Assembly (NCBI RefSeq): GCF_022921075.1 | Contig: NZ_CP095050.1 | Coordinates: 3,100,001-3,164,000 of the forward strand | Direction: 5' to 3' | From: Hymenobacter sp. 5317J-9 | Lineage (GTDB): Bacteria; Bacteroidota; Bacteroidia; Cytophagales; Hymenobacteraceae | DNA: 64,000 nucleotides | Shown: positions 35,255-42,489 of the stretch, one piece after another | Layout of the letters: each line of letters opens with the position of its first letter | Position numbering within the stretch: position 1 is the stretch's first letter | Notes under the pieces: generated by a model | What the model was told of the DNA's origin: nothing | What the model saw: only the letters and a program-made list of their open reading frames with translations | Database searches by the model: none | Translations under genes and position numbers: made by a program

Positions 35255-36727
35255 CTACTTGCCCTGCGCGGCAAAAACTTCGGTTAAAATCAACTTGTCG
35301 TCGAAGGGTGCTTTGACGCCGCGAATTTCCTGATAATTCTCGTGGCCTTTGCCCGCCACCAGCACAATATCGTTGGTGCCGGCTAGGCGCACCGCGGTTT
35401 CGATGGCTTGGCGGCGGTCGGCTACGGTTTGCACTTTGGCCGAGTCGGGGGCCGTGACGCCGGCCTGCATCTGGGCCAGAATCTCGTTGGGGTCCTCAAA
35501 GCGAGGGTTGTCGGAGGTGAGGACGACCTTGTTGGAAAGGCGGGCGGCCAGGTTGGCCATGATGGGGCGCTTGGCCGCGTCGCGGTTGCCGCCGCAGCCC
35601 ACCACGGTGATGATTTGCTGGCTGGGCTGGCGGATTTCGTGCAGCGTCTGCAGCACGTTTTCCAGCGCGTCGGGCGTGTGAGCATAGTCCACGATGCCCG
35701 TAACAGTCTGCGCGGGCGACACCACCGGCTCGAACCGCCCGGGAGCCGTGGTCAGGCCCGAGAGGATGGTGAGCACCTCGGTGGGGTCTTCGCCCAGCAG
35801 CACGCCCGCGCCGTACACGGCCAGTAGGTTGTAGGCATTGAACACCCCGATGAGGCGGAACAGGATTTCGCGGCCCTCGATTTTGAGGTGCAGGCCGTGC
35901 ACTTCGTTGGCCACGAGCTTGGCCCGGAAGGTGGCCGCGCCGCGCAGGGAGTAGGTTTCGCGGCGGGCGGCGGTGTTTTGCAGCATCACCGGGCCGCGCT
36001 TATCGTCGGCGTTGGTGAGGGCGAAAGCGGTTTTGGGCAGGCCGTCGAAGAAAGCTTTTTTGGCTTTCAGGTAATTGTCGAAGGTGCCGTGGTAGTCGAG
36101 GTGGTCGTGGGTTAGGTTGGTGAAGATGCCCCCCACAAAGCGCAGGCCCGTGATGCGGTGTTGGGCCACGGCGTGGCTGCTCACTTCCATGCAGGCGTGG
36201 GTGCAGCCGGCGGCCACCATGCGCGCCAGCAGCGCGTTGAGCCGAATGGCGTCGGGGGTGGTGTGCGTGCTGGGAATCACTTCCTCGTCAATCTGATTCT
36301 GCACCGTGCTCAGCAGGCCAGCGTGGTAGCCCAGCTCACGCAGCAGCTTGTGCAGCAGCGTGGCGCAGGTGGTTTTGCCGTTGGTGCCCGTCACGCCAAT
36401 CAGCTTGAGCTGGCGCGAGGGGTGCCCATGAAACGCCGCCGCCATATGGCCCAAGGCTTCGGCGCTGTCCTTCACCAACACGTAGGCCGTGCTGGGATTG
36501 AGCGTAGCCGGCAGCGCTTCGCAAATCACAGCGGCCAACCCCTTCTCCACCGCACCTGCTATGAAATTATGCCCATCGGTAGCGGTGCCGCGCAGGGCGC
36601 AGAATGCCACGCCCGGTCCCGCTTCGCGCGAGTCGAGGGTAAGGCCGGTGATGGCCACGTCGGTGGGGCCGTGCTGGGCGAGCACGGCAACGTCGGTGAG
36701 CAGCGAAAAGAGCGGTAGGGAAATCAT
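35255..36727 (-). CDS. murE: UDP-N-acetylmuramoyl-tripeptide synthetase (UDP-MurNAc-Ala-Glu--diamino acid ligase)
   Basis: 490 residues. Adds the third residue, probably meso-diaminopimelate, to the stem peptide. P-loop IGVTGTNGKTTCATLLHKLL, THTTPDAIRLNALLARM (substrate loop), ACMEVSSHAVAQHRI and the binding motif SDNPRFEDPNEIL, where the DNPR form indicates diaminopimelate rather than lysine, are visible. Typical MurE length. Followed 23 bp later by mraY. No murF lies next to it, as expected in this phylum, where murF is usually elsewhere. Confidence 0.96.
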   Translation of the reverse strand: MISLPLFSLLTDVAVLAQHGPTDVAITGLTLDSREAGPGVAFCALRGTATDGHNFIAGAVEKGLAAVICEALPATLNPSTAYVLVKDSAEALGHMAAAFHGHPSRQLKLIGVTGTNGKTTCATLLHKLLRELGYHAGLLSTVQNQIDEEVIPSTHTTPDAIRLNALLARMVAAGCTHACMEVSSHAVAQHRITGLRFVGGIFTNLTHDHLDYHGTFDNYLKAKKAFFDGLPKTAFALTNADDKRGPVMLQNTAARRETYSLRGAATFRAKLVANEVHGLHLKIEGREILFRLIGVFNAYNLLAVYGAGVLLGEDPTEVLTILSGLTTAPGRFEPVVSPAQTVTGIVDYAHTPDALENVLQTLHEIRQPSQQIITVVGCGGNRDAAKRPIMANLAARLSNKVVLTSDNPRFEDPNEILAQMQAGVTAPDSAKVQTVADRRQAIETAVRLAGTNDIVLVAGKGHENYQEIRGVKAPFDDKLILTEVFAAQGK

Positions 36728-36808
36728 CGGGGGTCGTGAGAGTTGGCGTTTATGCGGAAGACGATGAAGGTCTCAACTTTCGTCCTGCCTCATAAACAGC
36801 CAACTCGA

Positions 36809-39265
36809 TTAGGTGCGGCGCACAACGGGTTTTGTCGCAGCAGCCGTTTTCTTGGAGGTTTTGGCTGGTGCCGGGCTGGCAGTCGCTTTCGCTTTCGCCG
36901 CAGGTTTATTGGTCGATTTTGCAGTTGACGGAGCCGACGCAGAAGCCGGCTTGGCTTTGGGCTTGGCCACCTCAGCTTTCGCAGGCTTTGCGGCGGGTTT
37001 GGCAGTAGTCCTCAGTTTGGCCACCGCCGCCACAGGCTTTGCTTTTGTGGCCGATTCCAATTCCACGGGCACCAGCAGCTTGTTCTCGGCCAGGTCGGTG
37101 TGCTCGGGCTCGGGCAGGGCGCGGGGGGCCGTGAGGCGCGGGCCCGATTCTTCCAGCGTGAGCGTAATAATGTCGCCACGCTTAATGGGCGCACCCACCG
37201 GCAACGACTGCTCTTTCACGCGGCCCGTGCCCACGGCGCGCACGTGCAGTCCTTTGTTTTCGAGCAGAAACAAGGCGTCGCGGCGCGTGAGGCCGCGCAC
37301 CTGCGGCACCCGGCCGGTTTGCACGGGATTTACCACCAGCGCCACCGTGCGGGCGTGGAAGGCGGTATCGGAGGCCGCGCGCACCCATTCTTCGCCGCCC
37401 GTGGCCTGGGTGTTGCCGGCCAGGCCCAGCTTCTGGCACACCAGGGCCAGCTCGTCCTGCATGCCGGCGCGCACCAGCGGCACGTGGCTCTTGTTGAGGC
37501 GGGCCTTGGCCAGCAAGGGGCGCTGGCTGAGCAGGTCGCGGGCCATGCACTTGTCGGCCACTTCGCGGAACACCGGGGCGGCCACGTCGGCGCCGTAGAT
37601 GCGGCCGTTGCGGGGCGAGTCGACCACCACAATGCAGCTGTATTTGGGCTTGTCGGCCGGGAAATAGCCGCAGAAGCTGGTCGAATACGTTTTGGTGTAC
37701 TGGCCGTTCTTGAACTTCCAGGCCGTGCCGGTTTTGCCAGCAATGCTGTAGTCCTTGGGCCGGATGCTACGGGCCGTGCCGGCCAGCACCACGCCTTCCA
37801 TCATGGATTTCACTTTGGCCAGGGTAGCGTCGGAGCAGATTTTGGGGTTCAGCACTTTGGTTTCGTTGTGCTGAATGACCTGGTCGGCCACCTTGATTTC
37901 GCGCACTATCATGGGCTGCACCTTCACGCCGCCGTTGGCCACGGCATTGTAAAAGGCCAGGGTTTGCAGCGGGGCCAGCTTGAGCTCGTAGCCGATGCTC
38001 ATGGTGGTGAGCGAGGTGCGGCTCCAGCTGCGGTCGGCGGGGTCCTTCACGTAGGGCCGCGCCTCGCCGGCCATCTGGAAGCCCAGCGGCTTGTCGAGGC
38101 CGAACTTCTTCAGGTAGTCGGTGTATTCGGTTGGGTTGCCGGCAAAGTACTTGTCCACCAGCTTGGCCACGCCAATGTTGCTCGACTTCTCAAACACCTG
38201 CTGCACCGTGATGCGGCCGTAGCCGTGCGAGTCCGATTTCACGGCCCCGCCCACGTACATGCGGCCGTTGCCGGTGTCCACCATGTCGTCGAGGGTGATG
38301 TTGGGCCGGGCTTCCATCAGGGCCATCATCGAGGCCAGCTTGAAGGTGGAACCCGGCTCGGTACGGCCCTGGTCGGCAAAAGCGTAGTTGTAGTCCTCCT
38401 TGTACGTGTCGTCGGAGGCCTTGCCCAGGTTGGCCACGGCCTTGATTTCGCCGGTGGCCACTTCCATCAGAATCACGCAGCCGTATTGGGCATTGTTGTC
38501 CACCAAGGACTTGTAGAGGGCGTTCTCGGCCACGTCCTGCAGGTTGATGTCGAGCGTGGTCTGCACGTCGTAGCCCGGCTGGGGCTTGATTTCGGTGCCG
38601 TCGTACACGGGTTTCACGCCGCCCGGCACGCGCTCAAACAGCGCTTCGCCGGCCTTGCCGGCCAGGCTTTGCTCGTAGGTGTATTCCAAGCCGGCGCCGT
38701 GGTGCTCTTCGTTCACGAAGCCGATGGTACGCTGGGCCAGGCCCCCAAACGGCCGAAACCGCTTGTCGACCTTCTCAAAAATGGCGCCGCCGCGGTTGCG
38801 CTTGGCCCGGAAGATGGGCCAATTGGCCAGCTGCTTTTTCTCCTGAAAGTTGATTTGGCGCGAGTTGAGCCGGATGTAGCGGGCTTTGCCGTCGTGGGCA
38901 TTTTTCAGGCGGCGCTTGTACTCCTGCACGCTGCGGTCGCCGAAGAAGTGCGACAAATGCCAGGCCAGCGAGTCAACCTCCGCCCGAAACAAGTCGTCGT
39001 CGACCACGCCGGGGTCCCAGGCCACCCGGTAAAAGGGCAGCGAGGTGGCCATGATGCTTTTGCCATCGCCGGCGTAAATGGTGCCGCGCGTGGCCGGCAC
39101 CGGCAGGTAGCTGATGCGGCGCTCCTGCTCTAGGGCCCGCCACTTGCTACCTTCCTGAAACTGGATTTTGGTGGCTTTCCAGAAAATAGCGCACGAAAAC
39201 ACGGCCACGCCCAAAAAGGCGAGCCGCACACGGGTGACGATGGATTTTTTAACGCTGCCTTTCAT
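36809..39265 (-). CDS. ftsI: Peptidoglycan transpeptidase FtsI (PBP3-type) with PASTA domain and basic tail
   Basis: 818 residues. Septal cross-linking enzyme. One N-terminal membrane helix (RLAFLGVAVFSCAIFW), a pedestal domain, and the transpeptidase domain with SxxK (PGSTFKLASM), SxN (SSNIGVAK) and KTG (AGKTGTAWKF) motifs, all intact. A PASTA domain follows (VPQVRGLTRRDALFLLENKG). The protein then has about 80 extra residues of Lys/Ala/Pro/Thr (KPAAKPAKAEVAKPKAKPA and similar), ending RRT, which would be exposed in the periplasm. This tail is much longer than normal, and the neighbouring FtsL has a similar one. Overlaps ftsL by 4 bp. Confidence 0.95.
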   Translation of the reverse strand: MKGSVKKSIVTRVRLAFLGVAVFSCAIFWKATKIQFQEGSKWRALEQERRISYLPVPATRGTIYAGDGKSIMATSLPFYRVAWDPGVVDDDLFRAEVDSLAWHLSHFFGDRSVQEYKRRLKNAHDGKARYIRLNSRQINFQEKKQLANWPIFRAKRNRGGAIFEKVDKRFRPFGGLAQRTIGFVNEEHHGAGLEYTYEQSLAGKAGEALFERVPGGVKPVYDGTEIKPQPGYDVQTTLDINLQDVAENALYKSLVDNNAQYGCVILMEVATGEIKAVANLGKASDDTYKEDYNYAFADQGRTEPGSTFKLASMMALMEARPNITLDDMVDTGNGRMYVGGAVKSDSHGYGRITVQQVFEKSSNIGVAKLVDKYFAGNPTEYTDYLKKFGLDKPLGFQMAGEARPYVKDPADRSWSRTSLTTMSIGYELKLAPLQTLAFYNAVANGGVKVQPMIVREIKVADQVIQHNETKVLNPKICSDATLAKVKSMMEGVVLAGTARSIRPKDYSIAGKTGTAWKFKNGQYTKTYSTSFCGYFPADKPKYSCIVVVDSPRNGRIYGADVAAPVFREVADKCMARDLLSQRPLLAKARLNKSHVPLVRAGMQDELALVCQKLGLAGNTQATGGEEWVRAASDTAFHARTVALVVNPVQTGRVPQVRGLTRRDALFLLENKGLHVRAVGTGRVKEQSLPVGAPIKRGDIITLTLEESGPRLTAPRALPEPEHTDLAENKLLVPVELESATKAKPVAAVAKLRTTAKPAAKPAKAEVAKPKAKPASASAPSTAKSTNKPAAKAKATASPAPAKTSKKTAAATKPVVRRT

Positions 39266-40146
39266 CGGGAGTGGCTTCTGGCGGCCGGCGTGGCCGTGCG
39301 TGACGTGGGGCGGTTAGGTTTCCTGGCTTTGGAGGCCGCTTTATTAATAGCCTTGGCAGGTTTCGCAGGCTTGCTCTTTGCCCGGGCAGGCGAAGCCGCC
39401 CGGGTGGCAGCCGGCGCGGGGGCCGCGGCTTCGGTGGCGGCGGAGTCTCCGCTCAGCGGCTGGGGCGGGGCAATGATTTCGGGCCCGGAATCCTCGCTGC
39501 TCACCACACCGCGCTTGCGGCCGGCCAGCAGGTCGGCTTGTAGCGCGGCGGCCGAGTCGCGGGCGGCCCGGGCGGCCAGGGTATCGGCCGTGAGCACGGG
39601 CATCAGCTCCAGTTCGGCCGCGTCGAGGTGGCCGCTGGGCACGGTGATGCGGAAGGGTGGCGAGGAGCTTTCCACCAGGCCAAAGGCGGCCACCTTGCGG
39701 GCCACCTCGCTTTGCTTGCTGGCCTCCATGTAGTCCGATTTCAGGGTGGTGTAGTCGGCGCGCAGGTCTTCGGTTTCCTGCTTGAGGCGCTGGATGCTGC
39801 GGTTCATGCGGTTGCCGTAGTGCGTGTTGCCGATGTAGAGCAGCGTAAGCAGCATGATGAACAGTAAGTTGGGCAGGTAGCGCACCGGCAAGCCCTCCCG
39901 AAACAGCCCGTCGACGCTGGTCACGCGGTCTAGCAGCGAAAACAGGCTCCAGGAGCTGCGAGGTCGCGGCTCAGGAGCAGGCTTGCGCGGACGCTTGGCG
40001 GGCTCCGGCGTGGGCTCGGGAGCAGGAGGCGGAGGCAATTTTTCCACCACGGCGGCGGGCAGCACCACCGGCTCGGGCACGGCCATCTCGCGCGGCACGT
40101 TGGCGCGGCGGGGGCTGTCGGAAGGTCTAAGCGTGTTGGAAGCCAC
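39262..40146 (-). CDS. ftsL: FtsL-like divisome protein with long terminal extensions
   Basis: 294 residues, against about 110 in most FtsL proteins. The start is GTG at 40146. The cytoplasmic N-terminus (about 75 residues) is Pro/Glu/Arg-rich (KLPPPPAPEPTPEPAKRP). Next come one membrane helix (YLPNLLFIMLLTLLYIG) and a coiled coil (NRSIQRLKQETEDLRADYTT). A C-terminal part follows, ending in a Lys/Ala/Pro/Arg-rich tail (ARAKSKPAKPAKAINKAASK, then a Ser/Arg end). Identification rests on position between rsmH and ftsI and on the helix-plus-coiled-coil layout; family sequence is too divergent to prove it. Confidence 0.8.
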   Translation of the reverse strand: MASNTLRPSDSPRRANVPREMAVPEPVVLPAAVVEKLPPPPAPEPTPEPAKRPRKPAPEPRPRSSWSLFSLLDRVTSVDGLFREGLPVRYLPNLLFIMLLTLLYIGNTHYGNRMNRSIQRLKQETEDLRADYTTLKSDYMEASKQSEVARKVAAFGLVESSSPPFRITVPSGHLDAAELELMPVLTADTLAARAARDSAAALQADLLAGRKRGVVSSEDSGPEIIAPPQPLSGDSAATEAAAPAPAATRAASPARAKSKPAKPAKAINKAASKARKPNRPTSRTATPAARSHSR

Positions 40147-40167
40147 GGTCTGGGCGGAAAGGAGGTT

Positions 40168-41091
40168 TTACATCTTCACGGCAACCCGCAATTTAGCACT
40201 TCTGGCCCGGCTGTTCACGGCCACTTCGGCGGGGTCAGCCTCTTCCGGCTTGCGGTTCAGGGCCTCAAACGGCTTGCTTTCATTGCCAAAGAAGTCTTTT
40301 TCAACTTCGCCAAAAAACTTGCCCTTGGCGATAAAATTTTTCACCAGCCGGTCTTCGAGGGAATGGTAGCTGAGCACCACCAGCCGCCCGCCGGGCCGCA
40401 GCACGTCGGCGGTTTGCAGCAGCATTTCCTGCAGCGCCTGCATTTCCTGGTTCACTTCGATGCGCAGGGCCTGGAAAACCTGTGCCAGGTACTTGTTCTC
40501 CTTGCCGCGGGGGGTGCACGGCACAATGGCCTGCTTGAGCTCGGCAATGGTTTCGAGGCGGCGGCCGCGGCGGGCCGCGCCGACGGTATTGGCCAGGGTG
40601 CGGGCGTTGGTTACCTCGCCATACATGCCGAAGATGCGATGCAGGTCGGCTTCCTTATAGTCGTTCAGAATGTCGGCGGCGGTGAGGGGACCGTCCGGGT
40701 CCATGCGCATGTCGAGCGGCCCGTCGAAGCGGGTCGAAAAGCCCCGTTCGGGCGTATCAAACTGGTGCGAGCTCACTCCTAAATCAGCCAGCAAGCCGTC
40801 AACGGGCAATGCGCTAATTGACTCAAGCTCAGCGTATAAATGTCGAAAGTTTGACTTTACAAATGTAAACTGCGGCCTTGCCAGTTTCTGTGCCTCGGCT
40901 TCCGCATCGGAATCCTGGTCGAAGCTGTAGAGGTGGCCGGTGCTGAGTTTTTCAAGAATGCGGGCCGAGTGCCCTCCCCCACCAAAGGTCACGTCCACGT
41001 AGCGGCCGTCGGGCCGCAGGCCGAGGCCGGCCAGGCATTCGGCCAGCATCACGGGGCGGTGGTAAGCACTGTCGTTGGCGTAGTCGCTCAT
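40168..41091 (-). CDS. rsmH: 16S rRNA (cytosine1402-N4)-methyltransferase RsmH (MraW)
   Basis: 307 residues. Methylates C1402 of 16S rRNA using S-adenosylmethionine. Family motifs: YHRPVMLAECLAGL at the start, SAM-binding DVTFGGGGHSARIL, SFDQDSDAEAEAQKL, the substrate segment LADLGVSSHQFDTPERGFS and the closing LVVLSYHSLEDRLVKNF. The start (41091) overlaps the mraZ stop by 4 bp (ATGA), showing translational coupling. Confidence 0.97.
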   Translation of the reverse strand: MSDYANDSAYHRPVMLAECLAGLGLRPDGRYVDVTFGGGGHSARILEKLSTGHLYSFDQDSDAEAEAQKLARPQFTFVKSNFRHLYAELESISALPVDGLLADLGVSSHQFDTPERGFSTRFDGPLDMRMDPDGPLTAADILNDYKEADLHRIFGMYGEVTNARTLANTVGAARRGRRLETIAELKQAIVPCTPRGKENKYLAQVFQALRIEVNQEMQALQEMLLQTADVLRPGGRLVVLSYHSLEDRLVKNFIAKGKFFGEVEKDFFGNESKPFEALNRKPEEADPAEVAVNSRARSAKLRVAVKM

Positions 41092-41561
41092 GCGGTGGGG
41101 CCGTTCTGCGGCGGCGTTTCAACGGATAAAAACTTCTGCGCCAATTTGCTAAAGCTTTGCTGGTCTTTGATGAGAAACTCGTCGTAGCGAGTGGGGTCCC
41201 AAATTTCGCAACGGTTTCCCAAGCCAACAATTATTGCTTCTTTCTCAATCCCAGCATAGCGTAACATGCTGCGTGGCAACATGAAGCGACTGATAGAGTC
41301 AAGCTCTACTTCAGTCATGCCCCGGAAAAAGTTGCGCTGAAATTGCCGGTACTCTTCGTTAAATTCATCGAGGGCCATCACCTTTTCGTGAATGACCCGC
41401 CAGGCTGCCCGCGGGTACAACACCAGGCAAGGCTCAAAGCCACGCACCAGCACCAGTTGATTTCCGGATTGTTCGGGGAGGTTGCTCTTCACCTTGGCCG
41501 GCAACACAAGCCTCCCCTTGGGGTCAAGCTTGCATTCATATTCGCCGGACAACAGGTTCAT
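41088..41561 (-). CDS. mraZ: Transcriptional regulator MraZ
   Basis: 157 residues. DNA-binding protein of the AbrB-like (SpoVT) type that represses or adjusts the dcw operon. Two related halves: MNLLSGEYECKLDPKGRLVLPAKV, and later DSISRFMLPRSMLRYAGIEKE, each with the D-x-K/GR-x-x-LP pattern. Start taken as the second ATG (41561); the ATG at 41567 is also possible. Three GTGGT repeats with 10-bp period lie 67-91 bp upstream, fitting its own binding site. Confidence 0.95.
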   Translation of the reverse strand: MNLLSGEYECKLDPKGRLVLPAKVKSNLPEQSGNQLVLVRGFEPCLVLYPRAAWRVIHEKVMALDEFNEEYRQFQRNFFRGMTEVELDSISRFMLPRSMLRYAGIEKEAIIVGLGNRCEIWDPTRYDEFLIKDQQSFSKLAQKFLSVETPPQNGPTA

Positions 41562-41598
41562 AAGCATAGACGCCAGGGAGGCAAACAGGCGACATGGG

Positions 41599-41628
41599 CA
41601 AATGTACGGGAAGCCCAGTGGAATTCAA
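41599..41628 (-). promoter_or_regulatory. Promoter of the division/cell-wall cluster (mraZ promoter)
   Basis: On the minus strand a -33 TTG (41626-41628) is followed by 19 nt and the -7 octamer TACATTTG (41599-41606). Both elements and the spacing match the Bacteroidota consensus. The -7 ends about 31-37 bp before the mraZ start. The first base of the -33 overlaps the MraZ box. Confidence 0.75.
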
Positions 41629-41652
41629 CCACCATTTACCACTTTCTACCAC
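41628..41652 (-). promoter_or_regulatory. Probable MraZ operator: three GTGGT repeats at 10-bp period
   Basis: The pentamer GTGGT on the minus strand (ACCAC on plus) occurs at 41648-41652, 41638-41642 and 41628-41632, exactly 10 bp apart. MraZ operators in other bacteria are tandem direct repeats with a G-rich core (GTGG or TGGG) at about 10-bp spacing, and they lie by the mraZ promoter. Their position next to the -33 element would let bound MraZ block or modulate RNA polymerase. Binding is inferred, not shown. Confidence 0.65.
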
Positions 41653-41940
41653 GTTTCAAAAAAGCCTCTTGCTATTCATTAATAGCCACTTTTACAGTTT
41701 TCCAGTGCCGCGTGCGTGGAGAGAAAACCACAAATCCACATCCAACGGGACAAAATGTCAGAGCAACTACTGGTGAGAAAAGACCGCATACAAGTGCGCT
41801 CGCCGGTGATTGCGGCCTGACAGCATCGCGGCCAGCCGGGCCAGCACGCAAGCAGTCGCAGCCACTACCAGGCTCCAAAGGCAGGAATATTGAACGCGCG
41901 GCACTGTGGTTGTGTACGCCCTCCTCCAAAGTAGCTGTTG

Positions 41941-41948
41941 TACCTTTG
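41941..41948 (+). promoter_or_regulatory. -7 element (TACCTTTG) abutting a GTG start
   Basis: Exact match to TAnnTTTG, ending 5 nt before a GTG at 41954 that begins a good signal-anchor. This supports a leaderless or near-leaderless transcript and helps place the start. No good -33 TTG at 17-23 nt upstream. Confidence 0.45.
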
Positions 41949-41953
41949 TGGCT

Positions 41954-42391
41954 GTGCAACATTCCCGCATCCGCCGTTCGCTTTGCGTAGTGCTGGCCGT
42001 ATTGGTGCTCATCACCTCGGTGGGCCTCACGGTGCAGCGCCTGACCTGCCGCATGAGCGGCCGGAGCACCGTGGCGGTATCGATGGCCGGCCCCGCCGAG
42101 CTACGCGGCTGCACCGCCGACATGGCCCCCGCCGCGCCGGCGGCCAAGGACAACTGCTGCGATTTCAGCAAGCAGCTGCACAAGCTTTCGTCGCCGGCCC
42201 ACGAGCTGGCGGCCAAAATACTGGTGCCCACGCCGCAATTCGCGGCGGTATTGCCCGAACATCCCCGTCCACTGGCTGGTGCGTTCGTGGCCCGGTTCAG
42301 CCGGGAGCCCCGGTGGATGGCGGCCGATGCCTCGCCCCCTCCCAAGGCAGGGCGCACGTTGCTGGCATTCGTTTGTAAGCTGGTGGTTTAG
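41954..42391 (+). CDS. HYC_CC_PP-like membrane-anchored small protein
   Basis: 145 residues from the GTG at 41954. The leader (RRSLCVVLAVLVLITSVGLT) is a signal or anchor. Then LTCRMSG, NCCDFSKQL and SPPPKAG give the Cys, Cys-Cys and Pro-Pro pattern of the small Bacteroidota family called HYC_CC_PP, although the His-Tyr-Cys is LTC here. Such proteins often lie beside TonB receptors and heavy-metal-associated proteins; the exact role is unknown. It directly precedes both. An in-frame ATG at 41906 exists, but it lies upstream of the -7 element. Confidence 0.6.
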   Translation: MQHSRIRRSLCVVLAVLVLITSVGLTVQRLTCRMSGRSTVAVSMAGPAELRGCTADMAPAAPAAKDNCCDFSKQLHKLSSPAHELAAKILVPTPQFAAVLPEHPRPLAGAFVARFSREPRWMAADASPPPKAGRTLLAFVCKLVV

Positions 42392-42489
42392 GAATTCTGA
42401 AAAGCCGTGCGTGGCTGCTCCGGCAGCAAGCCCGGGTGTGTTCGTGGCATGGGCTGCGAAATTTCAGAATGCCTTAACTTACAGAACTT

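Larger units (their letters stand above)
41568..41953. other. Divergent intergenic region between mraZ and the HYC_CC_PP-like gene
   Basis: 386 bp. The first 90 bp carry the mraZ promoter and operator. The middle (about 41660-41900) has no clear gene, hairpin or repeat. The last part holds the -7 element of the plus-strand metal locus. Confidence 0.5.

Noticed and set aside
36809..37060. Separate histone H1-like gene in the ftsI tail
   Set aside because: The Lys/Ala-rich sequence is in frame with ftsI, without a stop or start between.
37100..39133. 677-codon plus-strand open frame opposite ftsI
   Set aside because: Rich in Val/Gly/His with no domain; a shadow of a GC-rich gene on the other strand.
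41906..41953. Upstream ATG start of the HYC_CC_PP-like gene
   Set aside because: A consensus -7 box lies between this ATG and the signal anchor, so the GTG at 41954 is the more likely start.
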